Positions 25,176 to 37,739 of a stretch of DNA of 64,000 nucleotides are shown here, in pieces. The notes below the pieces were generated by a model, which saw only the letters and a program-made list of their open reading frames with translations, ran no database searches and was not told the DNA's origin. Position 1 is the stretch's first letter. The number at the start of each line of letters is the position of its first letter. The position numbers and the translations under genes were made by a program. The stretch covers positions 1,550,369-1,614,368 of the forward strand of contig JANPWX010000358.1 in NCBI GenBank assembly GCA_024734555.1, read 5' to 3'. Source of the DNA: Trochalopteron elliotii. Its lineage: Eukaryota; Chordata; Aves; Passeriformes; Leiothrichidae.

Positions 25176-28100
25176 TATCCATATCAAGGATGTAACATAC
25201 ACCTTCTATTTAGAAGCTCTGTACAATGATTCATTACCATGACACAGTTAGATAAGAGAATCTATGGCTTTATCATCCAGGCATTGTACTATGGTACGAC
25301 ATTTTACTAGAGGAAATGCAAACATTATTCTGCTAAACCTTCTCTGTGCCATTCTGCAATGTTGTTATTAACATTCACACACAACAATAAAAACTTATGG
25401 GTATGCACAAGCAGTTGTTATATCATTTATAAGACAATGATAAAGCTGAACACTATAATTGTAATTTGTCAAAATAGAAAAAAGGGTACAAATAGAAACC
25501 CAAATCAATTATTTCAACCATGACGAGGTACTAGAAAAAAGAACTGGTTTCCCATTAAAATGATGCAACTGGTGTGCATGGATATCCTGAAATCAAAAAG
25601 ACAAACACTAAAGCCAAGACTGTTGATCTGCATCTCCTCAGTCTATGTTGGAGTGAATGATTAAAAGCTTTAATGATGTGACTCATTACAAAGTATATGA
25701 AAAAATACTCTAGTGCTTCCCACTGTCACAGCCCTCATATTGGTGGGTCAGAAAAAGAAGCAAGCAAGATTCCCCCAAGCTTCTCATTTTGATTGCAAAC
25801 TAAAAACAACTTCCACAACCTTCTTTTAGCTTTCAGCCACTCGTCAATACTTTGCAAGAAATGGTAAATGATTTCTAGGCTGAAATCATCCACTGAAGAC
25901 AGTAAGTAAAAAGCTATGAAATTTAGTAACTTTATTTCACCTCTCTTTCTCCAGAGCTGGCCCTGAGCAGGAAAAAAAGCATGTTGCCAGAGAATCAGCT
26001 CTTCTGAGGCCTGTGTGCTACATGCAACTCAAGGGCCAGACCACACCTCAGTCCAGAAAACACCGTAGGGGAATACATTCCCTGGCCTGATCCTCTATTT
26101 GAGCAGCTTGAGAGCCAGAAAAACCATCATACTGCCTGTACTCCTTCTGCACACAAACAGAATAGACACCTCTTACATATGTGTAAACAAAAGAAAGGTC
26201 TATAAATCGTATTTTCTAAATATCATTTTGTAATCTCCTTCCACTCAGAATACACAATGCAGTCCAAAGATATACCTCATTTTTCAAAAATGAAAGGCAG
26301 TGATGACTTATTTGTATTTAATCTGTTGCTTACATTTTAAGAACATTGTGAGCATTATATCCTAATAAATATTTATTACTGTAGTAAGCCTTCCTCTTGT
26401 TGTTGGTTAGACTGTAAACCCAAACCATACCTTAGAAAGATCTTAACTACAAACAAGCATCTCAGCAGTTCACTACGCATGGAAGCAAGTCAAGCAAAAA
26501 CCAAATCAAGCGTCTCCCATCTGAACAAAAATCTGGTGCAATTCACTTCAAACATGCTTCTCTCTTGGCTTCTGAAACACCACTTTGCTGCTCTCTTCTC
26601 AGTCCCCAGTTGCCTCTTTGCCAAATGTAACACATATTTATAAGAGGTTAAAATAGAAACAAAACACTACCAACAAACCAACCAAACAACCCAACACTGC
26701 GTAAGGGGGAGGACAAACAGTGGAGGCAGACGTAGCAGCTTGCTTTTACTGTCTCTTTGCTCTTGGGAAAATGCAATAGTGGCTTCTGAATATTAATTGA
26801 ATAAGGAGCCGTGCAAATTCCAGCTGTTGCCCACGCACTGGGGGTCTGGAAGACGGGTGTTTTCTCAGCCCCTGGTTTCATTCCTGGACTCCCAGAAACT
26901 CTGCACATATGCAGCCCTGCAAGTTGCACAATTTAATTCTGTAATCCATCTGCGAGACTCCAGCTTCTCTGACTCCCGTGGCACATCAGAATTGTGGAAA
27001 CTGTGGCTAGGATAAGAACCATATTTAGGGAGGCTCTCCCCTACAAGCTGTGGGTACATATGGCAATAAAGGGACCAGGTTGTTACAGAATAACGTATGA
27101 TGAAACTCCTCTTATTTTTGGAGGAATGTGTTTAAACAAGCTGAAAGACCATCGGGCAGGTCTGCTGGACAAGTGTTGCCTCCCCTGATTTTCATGGGTT
27201 TGCTACTGGGTTACTCAAACACAGGGAGCTCCAACACAAGTCATCACTGTGGATGGCAACTCTGTACTCCCAGTGATGTCCAACATACAGGATCACCTGA
27301 AAGGACAGGGACATCATAGCTGGGGACCACTTATACCCAGACACAGCTTGCAGGTGTCAAACCTGAGGGAACACAAATCTGTAAGAAGTGCTCACCTTTC
27401 CTTTTTTGGAAAGAAGGAAAAGGAAAGAAAAAGACAAAAGGGGTCCTTTTAGGTGCCCCATGGTAAGTCCTTGCATCACTGACCAGTTTGAACTTCAAAG
27501 GACATGTGGAAGTACCAGTAAGTAAAATCAGTAAGGTCTTTAACAAGATTTTTTAAATGGCTGGAGTCTTTATCATGTCACATTTTCTGGGTACTAGTAC
27601 AATTTAATTTGATTTTAAACTGTACCGTTTGATGAAATGTCCTGTTCTTTAGTTCAGTGAAGTCAAGACACAATAAATGGATTTTTAATGGATGAAAGTT
27701 CAATTTCTCTGGCAGCAGAGGCACATGAGGAAAAGAGACACAATATACAAATGATGCACTCTGTGCTGACTTCTGACCCCAACCATTTCATGACAGGTAT
27801 AAAAATGAAATACTGGGGGTGAGAGGAGAGGGAAGAAAAAGGAGAGAGCTTTAAACAGCAGCAATGCTAATAGCCAAACAGCACATAAATTGTTTAGGAA
27901 CAGAGGTTGGTTTTCGGTTATAAAAACAGTACAGCCGAAAAAGAGCTAAGAATGTTGTTTTTCTTTCCTTAATCTTCTTTTTATATGTTAGCTACTATTT
28001 CTGTTCAGTGTTTGGCTTTCGTCTTCAGAGTGTGTGGCTTAGTAAAGTCAAGTGAGGCGTTTGGAAGGGGGAGAAACGTAATGATATTATTAATCTCTGT

Positions 28101-28183
28101 ATTATGTGGTAGAATCCTTGGTAGAATATATGCAGATAATTCTATTCCTTGTTTCTATTCAGCAGGAAATTAGTTCACCACTA

Positions 28184-28208
28184 GAAACATGGTTCAAGGC
28201 CATGTTTC
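28184..28208. repeat. Perfect inverted repeat, 9-bp arms, 7-base loop
   Basis: GAAACATGG at 28184-28192 and CCATGTTTC at 28200-28208 are exact reverse complements separated by seven bases. Confidence 0.92.
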
Positions 28209-31200
28209 CTCAGTCCTGCTGGAGAAATGAATCAGGAAACAAAAATAGCTCTGATGGTGCTCGTATTTATCAGGACTTGACTGAACTGCATTAATTAAAT
28301 AATGAATCTTTAACTGGAAATATGATGCTCTATATCTAAAGCTCTGAAAGACCATTAAGAATCATTTGAAAGCTCCAAAAATACTTCAAAAATCAATTAA
28401 ATGTTATTAAAACTGAATACAAATTAAAGACCAAAGCACCCATTCCTGCCTATTTTCCTCAGCTAGTTCAACTCCAACTTTAAAACCTCTGCTCGCTTGC
28501 CAGATACAGATTGTGGCTTTTAACATACAATGTCAACAGATTGCAACTGCTTACTCCTGCTCAGTGGCTCTGGGCTAGAAACTGCTATTTTCAGGGTTTT
28601 CCCAGAGAGGAGGAAAGCATCAGCATTTAAAGGTATCCCCACAAATGTCTGTGTTTGAAGCACTGTAACTGGATCTGCCAGCAGAGGCCTTCCCACGACC
28701 TCACTTACTCATCATGAGGCAATATTTAATCTTCCAGCTTTGCCCAGGAGGAGATACTCTACTGTTTCTGTCTTTGAACACCACTTGTTATGGTAATTAA
28801 TGAATTTCCTATCACCCATTGCTCCTGCCTGCTGCTCTGCCAGATGTCCCTGACCTCGCTGCTCCTCCTGATTCCAGCGGTTGTGGGGCTTTGGGGTTGG
28901 GCTTTTCCATCTCTGCATCTCTGCCTTTTTTGTCCCTCAAACAGAGCTAATTTATTCCAGCAGACAAGACATTGGGCACACCCTGCCCTGGGAAAGCTGA
29001 CCCAAGGGGCTGGCACTGGCCTTTGGTGCTACATGAAAGGCAGTGGTGTCTCTTGCCCTCTCCCATGAGTGCTGATGGCTTTTAAGGCACCTTCTCATCA
29101 AAACTTTGTAACAAGGACAAAATTTGCTGCTCTGAGAGTGTTGAGTATGTCAGATTTGGAATGAACTGGGACCATCTACAGTGAACACCAACAGCACAGA
29201 ACCAATTTTGTGGGGCTCTTCTCATTGCCTTAGGACCCCCTGATTACTCAAGACCTTGTGGTCTCACTCACATGCCCCCAAGGAGTACCCTGAGGTTCTT
29301 ATTTCTGTTTAAGGACCTGTTTTCTCTATTTGATAAAAACAGTTTTGAGCTTTTCAGCAGAAAAGTCATATTTAGCCTTAAACCTTCATTTCTCTAACAA
29401 CTCCTTCAAGTACATACTGTGCTCGATTACAGTAAACCCACAAAAATGAAGTTCCCTTTTCAGATGCATTCATTTGCATCTTGCATTAAATGGTTTATAA
29501 TAGAAACACATCATTCAAATGTTAACTGAAAATTATCATTCTTAATTCTCTCACCCCTTCATAAATTTTTCAGCTCACCTGTCTTCTATTATAAAATGTA
29601 ATCTGTGTAACTTTATTTTATTTATAACCAACAAAGTGCAGAAAAGCTAAGCATAAGCTCTGTCAATATTTTTATGAGGTTTGGCACCTCCCCCTAGAGA
29701 AATTACTGAAGCTTTTTTCATGTTCACAACTAACTTCTTCACAGAAACAGTAATGTCTTTTCCCCTGCAGTCACAGCCAACAGCAACCTTTAAATTGCTG
29801 AGGGAAAGACATTTTAAGGCTTGAGAAACACTGTGCAGAAGGCACAAATCGCTGCCATCCTTAGAATATCTTTGTATATCCTAACCACAGGGAGTTCAAT
29901 CCTGAATTACTGCAAAAATGTTATGCCAGGGGCTCCCTGTGGGCCTCTAGTCCAAAAATAAGTATTGATGTAATGTGCACCTAAGAGTTCATGGAACACA
30001 GGTGCTACAAGTGTCTACAGCAGTGGTGATTCTTAGAGATGCTCTGGCAGTGTTGCAGTATCTCTGTTTCCAGGCAGAATGAGAGGGCTGCACAAAATGA
30101 AATAAAATTAATCATTAGGCTAAGTTAGGCAGCAAGTTTTAAACATGTTGTAGACAGTATTGTGCAGACCAGTGGTGTTTTATATTAGCAAGAAGTGTGG
30201 ATAGAACCAATGAATCCACATTGTCAGCAAATGCTAAAGGAATGGGGAGACAGAGCACTCTGGTGAGCTGCTACACCAACAAGAGAGGAAAACCCCCATT
30301 TTTGCTGCAGTGCAGCACTGCCAAGAGTTCTGATATCTTTTAATTCTAGACAGATGAAACCCATGGACATCAGAGGAGACCACAGTTTTACAGAAGACAG
30401 CCAGTCTTTGCTGTCATTCTTGATGAGAGGATCCGCTGGGAGAAACATCAAGTAGCTCCTCAAAATCCAAACATTCACACATTTTTGGTTTAGAAAAAGC
30501 TTATAGGGGAGACTTGCTCCATTATTACTCTCGTGTGCCATTTCAGTTTAAAGATGATGAGTATCCAGAACACTTAATCTAGAAGGGGAAAAAGCGTAAC
30601 ACTGTGTACTAAATATTTCACCACCTTTAAAAATAAACAGACAAAAGAAAACCTACATATCATTATTTTGGACTTAAATGAAAACCAATTCCGTAAGAGC
30701 TTTAAATATCCTCTGTAATGGTATGTTTTGCTTTATATCTTACACTTTCCAACTCCAAGATGAAGGTGGGAATTGCATATCCAGGAAAAAGTAAAAAGGA
30801 TAATATACACACATTCCACAAATGGATTCAGTTCCTCCCTTTTCCTTTAGGTGGGCAAGTGTTACTCTTAACATTAGCAAAGCCAGCAATTTCTACAGAA
30901 ATTCAGCCAATCAGTACATTCCCCACTCAAAAAAAAAATATTGATGAACCTAAAGTGCATTTTTCTCCTAGTTAAAGGTTGCACATGTTCAGATCTTTAA
31001 CATTGCATTTCCCAAAAGGACTGACTCATTTTCTCTGGACTATCAGATTTTGGTTCTATGTTGTGCCATCTAAAACATGCACAGAGCACAGCACTGTGTA
31101 TATTCCATGACTGGGTTCTCCAGGCAATCAGGTGTAGCTCTGGCTTATATTCTCCCAGTTTTAAATGAGTTTGCTTAACCAAACAGTACTGATGTGGATA

Positions 31201-31818
31201 ACTGCTAGAAACAAAAGCTCAGATCCCAATCCCACTAGACTTTAGATCAAGTAAGAAACAGGTTAAACTGGCATTCTTGTCATGGACCAGACAGCGAGAA
31301 AAGTTAGTCTCAGAATTTCTGTTCAGATTCATTCTAAACTCTGCCGGACATAGCTGTCTATTGAAATACATATCCAAGAAAGTAAATTAAATAGAGTGAC
31401 CTGCTTTCAAGCTGGTGTGCAATGCCTATCCTAAATCATACCTGTATCTAAATTTTGCCCACTTGTCTTACTCCTGACTCTCACACTAAATCTCTGAAAG
31501 CAGCTGAGCTGGTTTCCTCCCTGCCCAAATACTACATCTCAGAACACAAGCTGACAGCCTTCCGTGCATGAAAAATATTAAATGTTTTAGCTCAGGAGAT
31601 GATGTATGGAGCTTCTCAGAGGCAGTGAGAACTGGCTTTGGGGCTCCTTCCAGGAAGATGATGGAAGCTTGACAAAGCCATGCAAACCAAACCCATTAAA
31701 TGTGGGGTGCCATGAATCCCAGATTCCTTCTCCTCCTTCTGAAATGCAAGGTAGGACACAGTAGTTTAAAGTCAGCGCCTAACACATGGTACACCTGCAT
31801 GCAAAACCGTTTAAAATG

Positions 31819-31847
31819 CCAAGTGTCTACAGGCAAGAGACACTTGG
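31819..31847. repeat. Perfect inverted repeat, 10-bp arms, 9-base loop
   Basis: CCAAGTGTCT at 31819-31828 and AGACACTTGG at 31838-31847 are exact reverse complements. CACTTG is also an E-box-type hexamer present in both orientations. Confidence 0.92.
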
Positions 31848-32073
31848 AATTACAATAGTGAAGACTGTGATTGAGGACATATTCTCTCAGCATAACTTCT
31901 GCAAAGAACTTACTGAGATTACAAAGTTGTTGGAAAGAAATTTATGGAGGAATTGCTTTTTGGAGTCATCTTGAATTAATAAATAATAGGTACCTTTCTG
32001 AGATAGCTGTTTTAGAGCCACATACAGCTGGATGGAAACTAGCACTATGGTTCAAGTTATTTACCATTAGTTT

Positions 32074-32096
32074 CTTTCTCTCTCTCTCTCTCTCTT
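32074..32096. repeat. TC microsatellite
   Basis: A TTTC start leads into an uninterrupted TC run. On the CELF2 sense strand it is a GA-rich purine run. Confidence 0.95.
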
Positions 32097-33280
32097 CAAA
32101 GTCTAACACACAATTTCAGAATACTGTGAAAGCCTCCTTAATTTGCTTCTGTATTGTGTAAAGCAGATGTCCTGCCTTTGCAAACTGATTAGTAAGTGGT
32201 TTATATTATTCCAGTGGTTGTCATCATTATTGCAGAAATGTTGAGTGAGGCTGCTGTCTGCTGCTTTTAAAAGCATCTAGAATGACAGACTGTCTCTTTC
32301 AGAAGTGATTCAGGTGTGCAAAGAACACTTTTCTGGAGAAATAAAATTCTAGGAGGCAGCCCATCATGTTTCAGGTAGAGGGGTATCTCCAGGATCACAG
32401 CAGACAGAGGATAAAACCAGCACAGGCTCTGGACCATGACTCAAGACCCGAGTCTTATTCCGGACCCTTGTACACTACTGGAAATTTGGTCCTTGACAAA
32501 TCCTTTTCCTAGCAAAAAAAATCTCAGATGTATTATTTTAGTAGCACCTAAGACATCTGAAGCACCCTTCTGTCATGCCCACTCTTCTTCCATCACCTGT
32601 GAAAGGCCCCCATGGATGAACATTTAAGGCAGCTACAATTGTCTACAAGGCTCCAGCTGGGTGGGTCTTGTCAGGAGTTGCACAGGCAGCTTAACATTCA
32701 AATGAATTGTTCTTGTTGGAGAGGGTGAAACAATGTCTGGGTCTCTTGTATGTTTGTTCATCAAGTAACTGAAGTTGATTGAGCTCTCTGAATACTACTG
32801 TACTAGAAATTAATGCTAATTATAGCTTTAAAAGGTTAGATAGGTTAATTCTGCCTCTTGATGTCCTGACAGTCTGAAGAGCAAAAAGAAAAGTGGGCAT
32901 TTAGTTGATTCTGAAAATACACTTCACCACTGGTTCATCCCATAGGAACAAAGAAGTTCTTTCTTTTCCATGTCCAAACTTAGAGTGCAACAGAGGTGGC
33001 TACAAATACTTACATCCTGCAAGAGCCACAAATTGCTACTGCAATCATTGCAAAATACAGCCATTGGTTTTTGCTTCTGCAGGATGTGACAAAAATTTCT
33101 AACTTGCTCACTTTGGCTCACAAGTTGTGCAAACCTCAAAACAACGGTATTTCATCTGAGTTTTTTTGGTTTAACTTCACACAAATGGTTCTTAAAGCAG
33201 GAGGAACTGACCCCTTCTCTTTTGTCAGCATTCAAATTTCCTGACTGCATTGTTAAGCAGAGAGAGCGTGCGTCAGCACA

Positions 33281-33880
33281 CATTCACAGGGTAATTTTGG
33301 TAGGAAGGGACATCTTGAGGTCACCTGGTCAAGCCACCCTCAGAGCAGGGCCAACTAGATCAGAGCTGTGCAGATATTCCAGTATCTCCAAGGACAGTCC
33401 CTCTGGGTTACTGTTACAGTGTTTGACCACACCATGGTCAAATTCTTTTCTTTTATCAACATTTGCCTTTCCATGCTAACACCCTGCGCTTGTTGCCTGC
33501 TGACCTATGTAACTCTGTGCACCTCTGTGAAAAGGAAGTGTCTTGCTGTAGTTCAGAACACCTTTAGGACTTCCCTTTCCCCTTCTCTGCCAGGATAAGG
33601 CAGCTCTTTGAGCCACTCCTTCTTCATCATGTGTTCCAGATCCCCAATTATCTTGGTGTCCCTCCATCAAACTCCCCCCGGCAGGCCTTGTAGAGTGTCT
33701 TGTCCTGGGGAGCTCAAAACTGGACACATGTATAGATGTGGACTCACAGGTATCAAATGGAGAAACAATCCCTTTTCCTGGCCTGTTGCCTACCCTTTTA
33801 GGACACCCTAATACTGTCCTTCCATGCTGTAAGGGTGCAAAACTGCCTCCTGTGCCACTTTCTGTCCAGTCACACCCTCC
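33281..33880 (-). mobile_element. CR1 LINE, longer antisense copy
   Basis: The plus strand runs from a degenerate 3' end (TTTTGGTAGGAAGGGACATC) through CTGTGCAGATATTCCAGTATC and GACCACACCATGGTCAAATTC. It continues to a block typical of CR1 complement (GAGCTCAAAACTGGACACA, then GATGTGGACTCACAGG). These sections occur in the order expected for CR1, so I treat about 600 bases as one copy. The 154-codon minus frame at 33476-33940 lies mostly inside this repeat and is not a gene. Confidence 0.8.
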
Positions 33881-34031
33881 CCCAGGGCTTTTCCTGCAAG
33901 GAAAATGATCTTTAAGTCCCATGGAAAGACATATATGCACATAAGGTTAGACAGATTGCAACCATAGTTAGAATCAAAATAAACCCATAAGCATAATACC
34001 TAATGTCTGTACGATGAGATCAATGGCAGAA

Positions 34032-34193
34032 GATCATAGAAACATTTAGGTTGGAAGGGACCTTTAAAGATCACCTTGTTCAGCACCCCTGCCATGGACA
34101 GGGACACCTTGCACCAGGTTCCTCAGAGCCCCATCCAACCTAGCCTTGGATGCTTCCAGAGAATGGTTTGCCAACAACTTGTTTGGGCAACCA
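34032..34193 (-). mobile_element. CR1 LINE 3' fragment
   Basis: Antisense CR1 3' end: ATCATAGAAACATTTAGGTT, GGAAGGGACCTTTAAAGATC, CCCTGCCATGGACAGGGACA, and the CAACTTGTTTGGGCAACC block at its far side. It lies about 150 bases from the preceding copy and in the same orientation. Confidence 0.92.
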
Positions 34194-36360
34194 GATGGCA
34201 AGGCAAAGCAAAGTGTGGCAACTTGTACACAGCTCAAGATAACTAAATATTAAAAAATCTGAAAAAATACTTCCACTAAACTCCTCACACACAAAAGATA
34301 CAATTCAATTATCTTGTCTTAGCCTCTAATTTGACTCAGAAATACACAGACTCTATTATTTCAAAGTCACTTTTGGACAATAACATCAAGACAAATTATT
34401 CTTCTTAAGACAAGTGTCTTCAAAGCAGAAGACACTCTCTATCCCCCACGCAGAAGTGAATCAAAGGTCCAGATTCTGACACACTTCCCATCTCTACACA
34501 TTTTCAAAGAACAAGCACAGAGCCAAACTTGGATTTTAAAATGAGTCACTCATAACCAGCAGTTCACAGCATCTTGAAGCCTTTCAGAAGTATCTTTAAA
34601 AAAAAGAGAAAGCATTTTCTAAAATACTTCAACAGAATTTTTATCTTGGGACTCCAAGAAAGCATTAGTAGGTAAAATCTCAATTTTTCTACCACTACAA
34701 ATGTCCTCTGCATTTTAAAGACAAACAAGCTTTCCAGTTACATACAAACCCAAGAATAACTCTAGCTGCTAAATCAAATTTCTGATACATAAGAAAATAA
34801 TCTTCCAAATGTATCAGAGCACGCCAAATGAATGCAGTCCTGCCTGCAGAGGACTAGAAAAATTCAAGAGCACTGTTGTTTACCTCAGATTACCAATTTT
34901 CCTTAGAAAACCAATTTCTCAGTGAGAGTACAAACTTGTCCATCTACTGAGGTAGCTTCAATATGGGTAAACATATTTTCAAGTATCCCTTAATCAACTG
35001 AAATTTTTGGGATTTTTTTGTGCTTTGATGCATGTTACAAAATTATACCCCATGAACCATTTTTGCTCTTCCCTTCTGTTAGCAGCTAACCTGACCTAAG
35101 TTGCAGGACTGACACCGAAATCTGCCTCCTAATATTCTCCTAATCTAACTTGTTCCAAGATCAGCCTCTCTTGCAGATGCACGTACACATGTGTGCACAT
35201 GTGGTATAAAATACACTCAAACAACCACTTCCACAAAGAGCATACACCTTCTTGGCTGACAAAATTCTGACTCTTTTCATTTTAGACTAGGAGAAAGAAG
35301 CTTTTCTCTAGACATTCTTCTACTTGTAAACAACATACCTTTAATAAAAAAAGCCCTGAAATTTAAAGGCTACCATAAAAAATGTCAACATTTTCACTAC
35401 CCTTTTGTTTCAAACAGCACAAGTAGCCAGCCCAGACATTTCAGTGCAGCCATTAAATCCGAATGCCTTTTGAGGCAGAATTCTATGAATGCACTCTGGC
35501 TTATAAAAAATGTATTAGATGATAGCTCTGAAAAAGGCTCTGAGGCGTAACATGGTCTATCATGTTGTGCATGCATGAGTTAGCTTTTACAAGATCAGAA
35601 CCAGAAGTGAAGATGAATGCTATTCATTGTAAGCCCAAAGCTTTGGAAGTTCAGTATCGCAGCGCTCGGGGGTGAGTACTAGAGCTATTAAAAAAAAAAA
35701 GGGACATTCTTTAAAGAATTGTCCAGCTTTAAAATATTTGGCACATGTGCCCACCCTCAGTTCTTGATAGCATGGAGCTGAGACTGCAGCAGAACAGGCA
35801 GAAGTCCACTGCCTGCTGACCACTTCTCCCTGCTCCCCACAGCCACACTGAGCTGAATTTGATACGAGAAGGTCAGCGGTGTTCCTGTTAGTAGGTTTTA
35901 GAAAGTCAAATATCACTTGACAGAAGAAAAGCAATGACTTCACACCGGGTGTAAAGAGGAACAATTCTGGCAAGGACTCATCCACTTACTGTCAAAGAAA
36001 ATTACATACAATTTACTATTTTGACATTCTGGAGCGTGTTCGACACATTATTAGGATTTGGAGGTCTTAAAGAGAAGCAATTCAAATGAGCATTAAACTA
36101 AATGGATTTTCTTTGATGAAATAATGATAAATAATAATACAGATAACTTTGGTTGTTTGCAAAATAGCTTGCTCATAGTCAGCTGCCCACATTATTTTGA
36201 AAATATCCCAAAGCTCAGGACAGACCTTTTTTTCAGCTGCTGGATGCTTTAAGGAGCTAACAATGAGTTATCATTATTCGAACTATTACATGTATTATGT
36301 GACAACATACCTGGATAAAACTGCACAGACTCCTGAGAAAACGTGCATTTCAAAAATTAT
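34194..36360. other. Unique intronic sequence, no gene
   Basis: AT-rich sequence. A 121-codon minus-strand frame (35620-35985) shows no recognisable domain and I regard it as chance. No repeat was recognised apart from short A runs. Confidence 0.65.
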
Positions 36361-36800
36361 CTTTGCATTTTGCCGCTGACTCCAAGTAACTCAGGACCAC
36401 AGCTGACAAAACGTGGCAGTGTCCCCACAAATGTACCCTCCTCAGACGCCTCCTCCGTGTTTTCCCCTGTGAGCCAATCGCTCTTCCTTGCCACCAAGCT
36501 GATGTGCTGGCTGTGACTTTCCGAGTAGCTCTGAGTAATGGGATCAGCTCATGTTCGGCACACGGAGAAATTCCGAACCATTCTCCTCTCTAAAAATACC
36601 TCCGGCTGCCGCTAGAGCTGCTCAGCAGTGATGAATAGCTGAAGGGACAAGCAGGTCTCTAAATTTGCTTCATATCTGACAGCCCTTCATCAGATATGGG
36701 TAATGGATCCTACTTACTCCAGACTACTGTATACTGCGAGGCACTTTCCTACCGTGAGAATATATACGCTCGGTATGGGCTTCCTAATGATCGCGATTTT
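36361..36800. promoter_or_regulatory. CpG cluster with promoter-like elements
   Basis: About 17 CpGs occur in 440 bases, against a few per kilobase around it. Visible elements are a CCAAT at 36474-36478, a MEF2-like CTAAAAATAC at 36590-36599 (one base off consensus), a palindromic ATCGCGAT at 36790-36797, and a perfect 9-bp inverted repeat (36671-36679/36690-36698). On the minus strand, the CELF2 direction, TATATAT lies near 36763-36769 and GTAAGT at 36717-36712 is a good splice donor. A small CELF2 alternative first exon or a muscle/neural enhancer is possible. Nothing here proves transcription. Confidence 0.45.
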
Positions 36801-37518
36801 TTTCTTCCCCATTAAGTCAAGCTGATTACACATTAAAAAGCTGTTAGTAAATTTTGAAACGTTACTAATTCAGGCAAAAAAAAAAAGGGCATGTTTGGTC
36901 TTCAAATGCACCTCCATGCCTCTATGAGAGAAGGTCTCAATTGACTTCTAGGGATTTGCCTCGAGTGTTGAAAGTGTGCGCATCTTACAAATGCACACAG
37001 CTAATTATCTTCAATGACTTTAGCAGATTCACTCACTTAATACATGGGTATGTCTTTCCTGGGTATACAGCATTACAGACTTTTATTTCCTGAAGGTCAT
37101 TTGATGACTTTATGTGATTTTTTTTTGTGTTTGTGTGTGTGCATTTTTAATAAGGTCCCATTTCTGAATCAGGAAAAAAGAGCATTCAGTGAGACAAAGT
37201 GTATTTACTGCATATCTAGGGATCTCCAGATTGGCAATTATATCATAATTGTTTTTAAATTCTAAAAATGGGGGTGGAGTGGGGAGGTAAGAGATAATTA
37301 AGTCACATGAACAGGACCCAAATTGCATTTGCTCTCATTTTTGTTGTGAACAATATCAGTTTAATTGAATCATCTGTAATTCTTCTTACTTTTTTTTTTT
37401 TTCAGCCTGCAGGAATGCACACGAGACATTATGAAAGGCTGGCTGGCAAATGTCTTGAGAGCAGAGATTGCAAGTGTCCATAGGATTTTCGAGAAATCAG
37501 CAGACAGGATATGTCCAT

Positions 37519-37547
37519 GTGTGTGTGTGTGTTTGTGTGTGTGTGTT
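37519..37547. repeat. GT microsatellite, interrupted
   Basis: A GT run interrupted by one TTT. On the CELF2 sense strand it reads as CA repeats. It lies about 135 bases from an oppositely oriented CA/TA tract. Confidence 0.95.
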
Positions 37548-37680
37548 CACAAACATGCCCGGGAGGGTGGAGAGGAGGGATGGCCTCTGGCAAATTCATG
37601 TCTGTCAGCTAGCAAACCTTGATTTCACTATTAATGTCATGGTTCACCACACAAAAGCTTTCAGTGAGCATCAGCTGTGC

Positions 37681-37739
37681 TACACACACACACACACACT
37701 CATATATATATATATATACACACATATATATACACACAC
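37681..37739. repeat. Compound CA/TA microsatellite
   Basis: A CA run, then a TA run, then alternating CACA/TATA blocks. On the CELF2 sense strand this is a UG/UA-rich tract, the kind of RNA bound by CELF-family RRMs. Confidence 0.95.

Larger units (their letters stand above)
13991..33280. other. About 19 kb of intron with no recognisable dispersed repeat
   Basis: No CR1 or LTR element was recognised in this stretch. Only small simple repeats were seen: AC at 19308-19322, GA at 19811-19828 and TC at 32074-32096. Three strong inverted repeats occur (25131-25175, 28184-28208, 31819-31847). Open frames are short and lack known domains. Long repeat-poor intronic stretches in developmental RNA-regulator genes often hold conserved enhancers, but that is inference. 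Confidence 0.65.

Noticed and set aside
33476..33940. 154-codon minus-strand open frame
   Set aside because: It lies almost wholly inside a degenerate CR1 copy, in its 3' region, and does not match the CR1 proteins.
35620..35985. 121-codon minus-strand open frame as a CELF2 isoform exon
   Set aside because: It ends in an in-frame stop before any donor, and the sequence is unlike any CELF protein.
36197..36379. Open frame beside the CpG cluster as a coding first exon
   Set aside because: It is on the strand opposite to CELF2 and shows no similarity to a known N-terminus.
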